The notes beneath the pieces were generated by a model, which was not told where the DNA came from, did not search any database, and worked only from the letters and a program-made list of their open reading frames with translations. The position numbers were made by a program, and so were the translations under genes. From positions 1-10,343 of the forward strand of contig MGWJ01000056.1 in the NCBI GenBank assembly GCA_001800945.1: a DNA stretch of 10,343 bases, written 5' to 3'. Below are positions 1 to 6,111 of the stretch, one piece after another. The first letter of the stretch is position 1. Each line of letters starts with the position of its first letter. This stretch comes from Flavobacteria bacterium RIFCSPLOWO2_12_FULL_31_7. GTDB taxonomy: Bacteria > Bacteroidota > Bacteroidia > Flavobacteriales > Flavobacteriaceae.

Positions 1-765
1 CTTGACTATTGAATCATATTTTTTTTGTGTATAAAAAGCGTTTTTAAAGTCTTTATTTTCTTGAAATATATTTCTCATTACTTGATATAAATACATTTCA
101 TATTTGATTTTATTGTGTTTTTTTGCCAACATTAATCCATCTTGAAAGGCTTTATCTCTTCTCTGATAAAGATTCATTTTATTATACAACTCCATTTTTT
201 TTCCATAAATATTGGGCAAATTTTCAGGAGAATTTTTAGCAACTATTGCAATAGCTTCATCTAAAAGTTTTTCAGATTCTTTGAATTTTCCATCTAACAT
301 TTTAATATAACCATCTTGCATGATTATCCATGATTTTGTTGGAACAGACAAATACTGAAAATTCAAATTTCTCAAGTGTAAAATTAATGACTCTGCCTTT
401 TTATAATTTTGTGTATCAAAATAAACAAAGCATTTTTCGGCATCAATATTATTTTTTACTTCTTCTTTATGTTCACTTTTTAGTCCTTCTTCTAAAGCTA
501 AGTCTAAATTATGTAATGTTTTGGTATAATTAAATAGTCGTTTGTATGTGTAGGATTTAAACAAATAAGCATAATATCTTTCATAAGAAGTAGTTGTTCC
601 ATCATTAATCCAATCAGATAAGAAGGCAATTGATTTCTCATATTGTAAAGCATCATTATATGATTTTATTTGATTTTCAATCTTTTTAATTTTTTCGGGT
701 TGTCCAAATGAAATTGAAAACACAAATACTAGTAATAAAACACTCGTAAAATACTTTTTTGTCAT
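1..765 (-). CDS. Exported TPR-type protein, 5' part only (runs off left edge)
   Basis: The minus strand is open for 255 codons from the ATG at 765 to base 1 without a stop, so this is the N-terminal part of a larger gene. The first 21-22 residues are a signal peptide (MTKKYF, then a hydrophobic stretch ending SFGQ). The rest is alpha-helical, with repeated pairs of helices that look like degenerate tetratricopeptide repeats, for example around residues 118-135 (Y-F-D-T-Q-N-Y-K-K-A-E) and 158-175 (M-L-D-G-K-F-K-E-S-E-K-L-L-D-E-A). In Flavobacteria, exported proteins starting like this often continue into a transmembrane helix and a LuxR-type helix-turn-helix or a histidine kinase. That part lies outside the window, so a regulatory role is only inference. 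The gene is transcribed away from the small gene at 954, and the region between them holds a likely operator. Confidence 0.8.
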   Translation of the reverse strand, partial: MTKKYFTSVLLLVFVFSISFGQPEKIKKIENQIKSYNDALQYEKSIAFLSDWINDGTTTSYERYYAYLFKSYTYKRLFNYTKTLHNLDLALEEGLKSEHKEEVKNNIDAEKCFVYFDTQNYKKAESLILHLRNLNFQYLSVPTKSWIIMQDGYIKMLDGKFKESEKLLDEAIAIVAKNSPENLPNIYGKKMELYNKMNLYQRRDKAFQDGLMLAKKHNKIKYEMYLYQVMRNIFQENKDFKNAFYTQKKYDSIVK

Positions 766-779
766 ACATAAAATTTCAT

Positions 780-787
780 CAAAGATA
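780..787 (-). promoter_or_regulatory. -7 promoter box of the TPR gene
   Basis: Read on the minus strand, the sequence is TATCTTTG, a full match to the Bacteroidota -7 element TAnnTTTG. It ends 14 bases before the ATG at 765, which would give a leader of roughly 10 bases. No TTG lies at the preferred spacing of about 17-23 bases upstream, so the -33 element is weak or absent. Confidence 0.4.
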
Positions 788-857
788 AGAAACGTCTCAA
801 TAAAACTATTGAAATTATCATTTTTTAATCAATTGATTTTAAGCAATTTAAACCAAA

Positions 858-897
858 CTACCCGATGGGTAGTGTAAAAACTACCCGTTAACTACCC
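858..897. promoter_or_regulatory. CTACCC palindrome plus direct repeats, candidate operator
   Basis: Bases 858-872 form a perfect inverted repeat, CTACCC-GAT-GGGTAG. The half-site CTACCC recurs in direct orientation at 881-886 and 892-897. The last two copies are spaced 11 bases apart, about one helical turn, and the first and second 23 bases apart, about two turns. The cluster sits between the divergent genes at 765 (minus) and 954 (plus) and is richer in G and C than its surroundings. This arrangement fits a protein-binding site, but the regulator is unknown. Confidence 0.45.
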
Positions 898-953
898 TCT
901 TAAAATTAGTTTATTAAAAACAACAGCATCAAATTTGTCAAAACAAAATACTT

Positions 954-1136
954 ATGAAAATGCTAGAACGATTTAAAAACTTCTTTCGCCTTTTTTCAAT
1001 TAAAAGAGATGAAGCTATTTATACCTGTCTCCAAAATAACATTCCATTAACAAATGAGAATATTAAAGAAGTAACAGAAATTGTAAAACAAAAGGAAAAC
1101 AAAGAATTACTCAAACAAATTAAAAAAGAAAACTAA
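954..1136 (+). CDS. Small lysine-rich protein of unknown function
   Basis: This 60-residue open frame lies alone between the operator-like region and the NHL gene. I do not recognise it. The start region has two Met codons, at 954 and 960 (M-K-M-L-E-R-F), and either could be used. Residues 3-17 form a basic, aromatic amphipathic segment (F7, F10, F11, F14 with several K and R). Residues 35-60 are a highly charged helix rich in Lys and Glu. There is no signal peptide or full membrane segment. A near-match to the -7 box, CAAATTTG at 930-937, lies 16 bases before the ATG. The gene is 74 bases upstream of the NHL gene with no terminator visible between, so cotranscription is possible. It could also be a chance frame; no frame overlapping it looks better. 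Confidence 0.4.
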   Translation: MKMLERFKNFFRLFSIKRDEAIYTCLQNNIPLTNENIKEVTEIVKQKENKELLKQIKKEN

Positions 1137-1210
1137 AAGTGTATCCACAACATATTTAGCTAACACTTCAACATAAATTAAAACAATATTAACCTTTTTA
1201 AAATTTTATT

Positions 1211-2494
1211 ATGAAACAAAAATTACAATTTTTAACAATATTTTTTATCACTACAATATTTTGCAATATTTCAATTGCTCAAATTATGGTAAGCACCTTG
1301 GCAGGAAGTCCGGGCTCGTCTGGAAATACAAATGGAACAGGTTCTGCAGCTCGATTTAATTTACCAAATGACCTTGTAACGGATGCTACAGGTAATATTT
1401 ATGTGGCCGACAGAGTAAATCATTTAATTAGAAAAATAACTCCTACTGGAGATGTTACAACTTTCGCTGGAAGTGGAGTAGCTGGTAATACAGATGGTAC
1501 GGGAACAGCTGCAAGTTTTAACAATCCAAACGGTATTGCAATTGATGCAACTGGGAATTTATATATTGCTGATCTTTCAAATCATAGAATTAGAAAAATA
1601 AACTCTGCAGGTGAAGTTACTACTTTAGCTGGAAGCACATCTGGATATTTAGACGGAACAGGAACTTCCGCAAGATTTAGTTTTCCACAAAGTTTAGTGG
1701 TTGATAATTTAGGAGATATTTATGTTGCTGATAGAGATAATCTTAGAATAAGTAAAGTAACAAGTATTGGAGTTGTAACTACTTTTGTTGGAAATGGTTC
1801 TTATGCTAATGTAGATGGAACAGGAACAGGGGCTTCGTTTAATAATATACATGATATTACAGTAGATAATAACGGCAATATTTATGTAACACAAGATACA
1901 CATAAAATTAGAAAGATAACTCCAAGTGCTGTTGTATCAACTTATGCTGGAAGTACATTAGGAAGTGACAATGGCAATGGAACGGCTGCAAAATTTAACG
2001 TACCTTATGGTATAACCTGTGACTCTAACAATAACTTATATGTAGCAGATAGAAATAACTATACAATAAGAAAAATTAGTTCTACTGGAGATGTTTCAAC
2101 TTTTGCAGGTATTACAGGTACATCTGGCTCAACGAATGGAGATGTAGCAATAGCAACTTTTTCCCCACAAAGTGTAACTGTTGCTAATAACGGAAATGTA
2201 TATGTTGCTGACAACAACTACATAATTAGAAAAATTCAAGATGCCGCTTTAGGATTTTCAGAAATAAACAGCGAAAACAATCCTATTTCAATTTTTCCTA
2301 ATCCAACTACAAGTATCATTACAATTTCAGGTTTATTAAATTCAGAAACTTATGCTATTTATGATATGATGGGAAGACAATTGCAAAATGGAGTACTTAA
2401 TAATAACGACACTATTAATCTAGAAAATTTTGCAACTGGAAAGTATCTATTAAAATTCTCAAATGGTGTTACTTCTTCTATTTTAAAAAATTAA
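1211..2494 (+). CDS. Secreted NHL-repeat beta-propeller protein with T9SS type A sorting domain
   Basis: This 427-residue protein begins with a signal peptide (about 1-23, ending SIAQ). Residues 25-345 hold six NHL-type repeats of about 50-55 residues. Each has a D/N-G-T-G-x-A-x-F segment, then a variable strand, then N-x-Y-V-A-D followed by I-R-K-I, and usually V-x-T-x-A-G. This predicts a six-bladed propeller. NHL propellers usually bind proteins or other ligands; the ligand here is unknown. Residues about 357-427 are a T9SS type A C-terminal sorting domain (IFPNPT at 361-366, then Y-D-M-M-G-R at 384-389, then L-E-N-F-A-T-G-K-Y-L-L-K). The protein should therefore cross the outer membrane through the type IX system, have this domain removed, and be released or anchored on the surface. 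The sixth repeat is the most diverged. No TAnnTTTG box is visible just upstream. Confidence 0.93.
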   Translation: MKQKLQFLTIFFITTIFCNISIAQIMVSTLAGSPGSSGNTNGTGSAARFNLPNDLVTDATGNIYVADRVNHLIRKITPTGDVTTFAGSGVAGNTDGTGTAASFNNPNGIAIDATGNLYIADLSNHRIRKINSAGEVTTLAGSTSGYLDGTGTSARFSFPQSLVVDNLGDIYVADRDNLRISKVTSIGVVTTFVGNGSYANVDGTGTGASFNNIHDITVDNNGNIYVTQDTHKIRKITPSAVVSTYAGSTLGSDNGNGTAAKFNVPYGITCDSNNNLYVADRNNYTIRKISSTGDVSTFAGITGTSGSTNGDVAIATFSPQSVTVANNGNVYVADNNYIIRKIQDAALGFSEINSENNPISIFPNPTTSIITISGLLNSETYAIYDMMGRQLQNGVLNNNDTINLENFATGKYLLKFSNGVTSSILKN

Positions 2495-2514
2495 TGTCTT
2501 AAAAAATATAGAAA

Positions 2515-2584
2515 AATACCGTTTAGAAATTTTATTAACAATTTTATATAGTTTCATTTTCTATGCGGTATTATCACTTTTTTT
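2515..2584 (+). terminator. Long-stem terminator-like hairpin after the NHL gene
   Basis: The arms AATACCG (2515-2521) and CGGTATT (2566-2572) pair perfectly. TAGAAA (2524-2529) pairs with TTTCTA (2558-2563) inside them. The two helices are separated only by a T.G wobble and a T-T mismatch. Seven T residues follow (2578-2584). The apical loop is long (28 bases), so folding would be slower than in a classical terminator. It sits 20 bases after the stop codon and before the next gene. Confidence 0.5.
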
Positions 2585-2609
2585 ATCAAATTAACCAATC
2601 AAATTATAT

Positions 2610-3086
2610 ATGAAATTTAAAAAATTAATCGTAACAACTTTTCTTTTTGCATTAGCTCAAGTAAATGCGCAAGAAGCTGTTGTAACCTCAGGTGGTAACG
2701 CATCAGGAACAAACGGAAACATAAGCTACTCAGCAGGTCAAACCGTTTACAACACAAACACGGGAACCAATGGCTCTGTAGCGCAAGGCGTGCAACAAGC
2801 TTTTGAAATTCAAACCGTGTTAGGTGCTGAAAATTTCAACATCAATTTACAATTAGCGATTTATCCAAACCCAACTACGAATTGGCTGACTTTAGAAATT
2901 AAAAATTACAATTTTGAAAAATTAAATTATCAAATTTTCGACATCAATGGAAAGATGATAGTACAAAGTAAAATTAGTGCTGAGACTACAACGATTAGCA
3001 TGGAAAACTTATCAACAAACATTTATTTATTAAAAGTTTTAGACAACAACAAAGAAGTGAAAACATTTAAAATTATAAAAAAATAA
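2610..3086 (+). CDS. Short exported protein with T9SS type A sorting domain, partner of the collagen-like gene
   Basis: This 158-residue protein has a signal peptide (1-20, ending VNAQ). A short Gly/Asn/Ser-rich module follows at residues 21-67 (S-G-G-N-A-S-G-T-N-G-N, then Y-S-A-G-Q-T-V-Y, then V-A-Q-G-V-Q-Q-A-F-E-I). A linker precedes a T9SS type A sorting domain at about 82-158 (IYPNPT, then F-D-I-N-G-K, then N-I-Y-L-L-K-V, ending KIIKK). The exported cargo is thus little more than the small module, which I know as a recurring element at the N-terminus of flavobacterial surface proteins; its function is not known to me. The stop is 12 bases before the start of the collagen-like gene, so the two are surely cotranscribed. 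No standard promoter box is visible upstream. The Met at 2610 directly precedes the K-K-rich signal peptide. Confidence 0.85.
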   Translation: MKFKKLIVTTFLFALAQVNAQEAVVTSGGNASGTNGNISYSAGQTVYNTNTGTNGSVAQGVQQAFEIQTVLGAENFNINLQLAIYPNPTTNWLTLEIKNYNFEKLNYQIFDINGKMIVQSKISAETTTISMENLSTNIYLLKVLDNNKEVKTFKIIKK

Positions 3087-3098
3087 ACTTTTGCAACC

Positions 3099-4499
3099 AT
3101 GAAAAACATCAAAAAATTAATAGTCGCTACTTCATTATTTCTAGGAAGTTTAGCTTTTGCCCAAGCGCCAGAAAAAATGAGCTATCAAGCCGTAGTGCGC
3201 AACACAACTAACAATTTAGTAACCAATCAAGCCGTAGGAATGCAAATTAGCATTTTACAAGGTTCGGCAACAGGAACAGCGGTGTATGTAGAAACACAAA
3301 CTCCAACTTCAAATACAAACGGTTTAGTAAGTTTAGAAATTGGTAGCGGTGTTGTAGTTTCAGGAAACATGGCAACCATCAATTGGGCAAACGGTCCATA
3401 TTTTATCAAAACAGAAACCGACCCAACTGGTGGAACATCATACACGATTACTGGAATTTCTCAATTATTAAGTACGCCTTATGCTTTGTATGCTAAAACA
3501 TCAGGAAGCTCAACACCTGGACCTCAAGGACCACAAGGGTTAACAGGAGCAACTGGACCTGCTGGAGCAAACGGAACTAACGGATTAGACGGTGTAACTG
3601 GACCAATGGGACCGCAAGGACCACAAGGATTAGCAGGAGCTGTTGGAGCAAACGGAACTAACGGATTAGACGGTGCAACGGGACCAATGGGACCGCAAGG
3701 ACCACAAGGATTAGCAGGACCTGTTGGAGCAAACGGAACTAACGGATACAACTCTCTTACAAAATCTACAGCAGAAGCTGTAGGGGCGAATTGCGATACT
3801 GGTGGCGTTAAACTAGAATTTGGTTTAGATGTCAACGGAAATGGTGTTTTAGAAATAGGCGAAGTAAATGCTGCTTTAACACGTTATGTATGTAATGGTA
3901 CACAAGGTACTACTGGTACATCAGGACAAGGTGTACCTACTGGTGGAACAACAGGTCAAGTGTTAGCCAAAGTAAATGCTACCGATTTTAATACACAATG
4001 GGTAACTCCTACAAGTGGTAGTGGAGCTACTTTAGATCTTTTAGCTACAAATACTTCAAGTACAGCAATATTTTCTCTAGCAAACGGAACAAATACTGGT
4101 GATATTGTAACTTACAATAACGTAGTAACAACACCCACTTTGGGAAGCTATAATACTTCTACTAATACCTATACAGTAGGTGTAACAGGAGTTTATATTA
4201 TACAAGCAGTAACAAGAAGTAATGATGCTGCCACTCCATCACAAACTGTAGGCCAATTTTTATTTGTAGATGTAAATGGTGCAGGAGTCAGTTCACCAAA
4301 TACGATACTTACAGACTATCCTCCTACTACTGGATCAAACCTACCTGCTGGCTCTAAGGGTAGAGGTTTTACAAGTGTAACATTATTTTTAACAGCTGGA
4401 CAAACTGTTCGTGTTTTGGGATTAAGTGCCAATTCAGCTACTGCAATGCAAGCACTTAAAACTGATGGTAGTTGTAAATTTATGGTGGTGAAGTTGTAA
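3099..4499 (+). CDS. Exported collagen-like protein with C1q/TNF-like C-terminal domain
   Basis: Four regions follow a signal peptide (1-21, ending AFAQ) in this 466-residue protein. Residues 22-136 are a beta-rich N-terminal domain (M-S-Y-Q-A-V-V-R-N near its start, S-T-P-Y-A-L-Y-A-K at its end), common in flavobacterial surface proteins. Residues 141-218 are 26 uninterrupted Gly-X-Y triplets, a collagen-like triple-helix segment. Residues 219-267 form a small domain with two cysteines (C232, C265), a probable disulfide, around an EF-hand-type calcium loop (D244-x-N246-x-N248-G, E255). After a linker ending in D-F-N-T-Q-W-V-T-P, residues about 310-466 resemble a C1q/TNF-like jelly roll, which would trimerise and match the collagen helix. 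There is no T9SS tail, so export beyond the periplasm must use another signal or the upstream partner. An adhesin or matrix role is inference. A strong terminator follows. Confidence 0.88.
   Translation: MKNIKKLIVATSLFLGSLAFAQAPEKMSYQAVVRNTTNNLVTNQAVGMQISILQGSATGTAVYVETQTPTSNTNGLVSLEIGSGVVVSGNMATINWANGPYFIKTETDPTGGTSYTITGISQLLSTPYALYAKTSGSSTPGPQGPQGLTGATGPAGANGTNGLDGVTGPMGPQGPQGLAGAVGANGTNGLDGATGPMGPQGPQGLAGPVGANGTNGYNSLTKSTAEAVGANCDTGGVKLEFGLDVNGNGVLEIGEVNAALTRYVCNGTQGTTGTSGQGVPTGGTTGQVLAKVNATDFNTQWVTPTSGSGATLDLLATNTSSTAIFSLANGTNTGDIVTYNNVVTTPTLGSYNTSTNTYTVGVTGVYIIQAVTRSNDAATPSQTVGQFLFVDVNGAGVSSPNTILTDYPPTTGSNLPAGSKGRGFTSVTLFLTAGQTVRVLGLSANSATAMQALKTDGSCKFMVVKL
3564..3746 (+). repeat. 81-bp tandem repeat encoding Gly-X-Y triplets
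   Basis: The block at 3564-3644 is repeated at 3645-3725 with 3 differences in 81 bases, and a third partial copy covers 3726-3746. Each unit encodes nine Gly-X-Y triplets, so copy-number change by slippage or recombination would keep the frame and lengthen or shorten the collagen stalk by 27 residues. The sequence just upstream (3519-3563) is a more diverged copy with one extra triplet. Confidence 0.9.
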
Positions 4500-4520
4500 T
4501 AGATATTCTTATATTTTTCT

Positions 4521-4549
4521 AAAACGAGTCAGTAATGGCTCGTTTTTTT
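4521..4549 (+). terminator. Rho-independent terminator after the collagen-like gene
   Basis: ACGAGTCA (4524-4531) pairs with TGGCTCGT (4536-4543), with one G.T wobble. They close the four-base loop GTAA, a GNRA-type tetraloop. The stem is flanked by AAA and followed by a run of T to 4549. It starts 21 bases after the stop codon and is the cleanest terminator in the window. Confidence 0.85.
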
Positions 4550-4568
4550 ATTTATGTAGAAAATAAAT

Positions 4569-4599
4569 TTGAGTCGAAAATATTTCATTTGTACCTTTG
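4569..4599 (+). promoter_or_regulatory. Promoter TTG-N20-TACCTTTG, leaderless geometry
   Basis: TTG at 4569-4571 and TACCTTTG at 4592-4599 match both elements of the Bacteroidota vegetative promoter (TTG, about 17-23 bases, TAnnTTTG). Transcription normally starts about 4-7 bases after the -7 box, which falls on or within a base or two of the ATG at 4604. The box also settles the start: an in-frame ATG at 4535 lies upstream of the promoter and inside the preceding terminator. Confidence 0.75.
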
Positions 4600-4603
4600 C
4601 CCA

Positions 4604-4849
4604 ATGAGACAAATAAAACTAATTTGGGATTTTCGTGGACCAGCTTCTGCTAAAACGGCAGAACATCATGAAATTCATTTGAAAGAATTTTTAGAAAAAG
4701 AAAATTATTCGTTAAAAATTACAGGTTTCGAAATTCTAAACGAAATGTATGCTATTGCATATTTAGTTGTGGAAGAAGCCGATATGATTACATTTAGAGA
4801 TGCTTTACGCCCGCATCGCGGGGAAGTTTTTGAAGGAAAATCAAAATAA
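4604..4849 (+). CDS. Small conserved-looking protein of unknown function (81 residues)
   Basis: The protein starts M-R-Q-I-K-L-I-W-D-F-R-G-P and has 81 residues. I recognise the look of a conserved flavobacterial hypothetical protein but no named family. It has a mixed alpha/beta pattern: a first strand (I4-F10), an H-H-E-I-H-L-K-E-F-L helix at about 21-30, a second strand, then M-Y-A-I-A-Y-L-V-V-E at 48-57 and a C-terminal R-D-A-L-R-P-H-R-G-E segment. The H-H-x-x-H group and the R-P-H-R segment could be functional, but no metal or catalytic role can be claimed. There is no signal peptide, so it is probably cytoplasmic. It stands alone with its own promoter and converges with the fasciclin gene. 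The longer frame from 4535 is rejected because it would start within a terminator and before the promoter. Confidence 0.8.
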   Translation: MRQIKLIWDFRGPASAKTAEHHEIHLKEFLEKENYSLKITGFEILNEMYAIAYLVVEEADMITFRDALRPHRGEVFEGKSK

Positions 4850-4890
4850 AAAAAATCCAAATCCCAAGTAAAATTATGGAATTTGGATTT
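4846..4890 (-). terminator. Terminator of the fasciclin gene
   Basis: The 10-base arms at 4853-4862 and 4881-4890 are perfect inverted repeats (AAATCCAAAT / ATTTGGATTT), and two more G-C pairs stack inside after one mismatch, with a 12-base loop. On the minus strand the stem is followed by eight T residues, giving a normal terminator for the gene ending at 4911. On the plus strand there is no T run, so it would serve the converging small gene less well. Confidence 0.7.
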
Positions 4891-4910
4891 CAAAACAAGA
4901 GAAAAAAATA

Positions 4911-5891
4911 TTAGTTAAGATTAGGTACGATTACTTTGTCGATTACATGAATCACACCATTATCACATTGAACATCCGTTGCTACAATATTACTAACTCT
5001 GTTGTTGTAGTCCGTAATTTTTGCACCACCAGTAGCATTTACACTAAACGTTTGTTCTAAAAACGTATTGATATTTGTAGCTGTAGTAGGAATATCTGAA
5101 GCTAAGATATTTGACCCAGTTACCACATGATATTTTAATGTTTTTTCCAATACCGTTTCAGGAACCGCATTTAAATTTGCCCAACTAAATTCTGTTAACA
5201 GACTACTGAAAGCAGCATTTGTTGGAGCAAAAACAGTAAATGGAGAACTCATTGTACCTGACAGAATACCTACAAAATTTTGATCCGCTTGATCTGAACG
5301 GGTAAGAGCCGCAACTAATGATGAGAAATTGCTATTTGCAGTTGCATGAGTAACAATGGTTGGCAAGCCAATTACCGTATTTACTTTGTGAATTACACCA
5401 TTTGAAGCATCAATATTAGCTTCCGTTACAGTAGAAACTCCATTTAATCTTACTTCAGTTGGTGAAACATTCACATACATACTCAAAGTATTTGTGGTTG
5501 AAGCTGCACCTTTTGCTAAAGTTTTCACATAAGAAGTACTCAATTCATTAGAAAAAAGTTCATCCGAAATAACATGATTTAATAAAATTTCTTTCAATAA
5601 AGGTATTGGCACAGCATCTAAATTTGCGAAACCGTTAGCAGATAAAAATGCATTAAAAGCGTCATTTGATGGGGCAAAAACGGTGAAATTACCTGATGAA
5701 TTTAGTGTAGTCGTAAGTCCTGCTTTATTTAAAGCTGTTACCAATGTTGAAAATTCTGCTCTTGAGCTTGCCAATTGAGCGATTGTTTGTTCTTGTGGAG
5801 TGACCATTCCTTCATCGTCGTCACAACTTGTTACCGAAAAAGTTAGGAATAACAAACTCATAACTTTTAATGTTTGATTTAGTCTTTTCAT
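4911..5891 (-). CDS. Lipoprotein with two fasciclin (FAS1) domains, probably surface-exposed
   Basis: This 326-residue protein has a lipoprotein signal peptide with the lipid-modified cysteine at position 23 (S-V-T-S-C). The acidic run D-D-D-E right after it resembles the lipoprotein export signal that sends Bacteroidota lipoproteins to the outer face of the outer membrane. Two FAS1 domains follow, at about 38-177 and 178-324. Both show the H1 motif (F-T-V-F-A-P-S-N-D-A-F at 69-79; F-T-V-F-A-P-T-N-A-A-F at 218-228), a central H-V-I/V segment, and the H2 motif (N-G-V-I-H-K-V at 164-170; N-G-V-I-H-V-I at 311-317). FAS1 domains mediate cell adhesion or glycan/protein binding; the partner here is unknown. 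The gene is monocistronic, with its own promoter and terminator. Confidence 0.93.
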   Translation of the reverse strand: MKRLNQTLKVMSLLFLTFSVTSCDDDEGMVTPQEQTIAQLASSRAEFSTLVTALNKAGLTTTLNSSGNFTVFAPSNDAFNAFLSANGFANLDAVPIPLLKEILLNHVISDELFSNELSTSYVKTLAKGAASTTNTLSMYVNVSPTEVRLNGVSTVTEANIDASNGVIHKVNTVIGLPTIVTHATANSNFSSLVAALTRSDQADQNFVGILSGTMSSPFTVFAPTNAAFSSLLTEFSWANLNAVPETVLEKTLKYHVVTGSNILASDIPTTATNINTFLEQTFSVNATGGAKITDYNNRVSNIVATDVQCDNGVIHVIDKVIVPNLN

Positions 5892-5914
5892 AGTTCATTG
5901 TTTTTTTGTTTAAT

Positions 5915-5946
5915 CAAAATTAAAAATAATTAAACAAAAATTACAA
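5915..5946 (-). promoter_or_regulatory. Promoter of the fasciclin lipoprotein gene
   Basis: On the minus strand, TTG (5946-5944) is followed after 21 bases by TAATTTTG (5922-5915), matching both elements of the Bacteroidota consensus. The -7 box ends 23 bases before the ATG at 5891, giving a leader of roughly 18 bases. No Shine-Dalgarno sequence is present; the leader is A-rich. Confidence 0.6.
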
Positions 5947-6042
5947 CTGATTTTGAACTTTAGCAGATATTTATTTTTTGTTTAACACTGAATGACAACA
6001 ACTTGAAGAACAATAAGCCATTAAAAAAACAAAAATTAGACA

Positions 6043-6088
6043 AAATAAAAAAAATCCAAACTCTAATTTACTTGAATTAGAATTTGGA
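6043..6088 (-). terminator. Terminator of recQ
   Basis: The 14-base arms at 6055-6068 and 6075-6088 pair with one mismatch and enclose a six-base loop. On the minus strand the stem is followed by eight T residues. On the plus strand it is also followed by a run of T (from 6090), so it can stop transcription in both directions. It lies 24 bases after the recQ stop. The A-run and start of the arm are identical over 20 bases (6041-6060) to the fasciclin terminator. Confidence 0.8.
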
Positions 6089-6111
6089 CTTTTTTTCAAT
6101 CACGATCCATT

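Noticed and set aside
330..533. Plus-strand open frame of 67 codons
   Set aside because: It lies opposite the continuous 255-codon TPR frame, which has a signal peptide and a promoter box.
3519..3752. CRISPR-like regular repeats
   Set aside because: The repeats are directly adjacent, have no unique spacers and encode in-frame Gly-X-Y triplets.
3524..3835. Antisense open frame of 103 codons rich in Pro, Gly and Cys
   Set aside because: It is the mirror of the collagen repeat; codons for Gly-Pro triplets rarely give stops on the other strand. No start signal or family resemblance.
4535..4603. Longer N-terminus for the 81-residue protein, starting at ATG 4535
   Set aside because: The ATG lies in the terminator stem of the previous gene and upstream of a near-perfect promoter.
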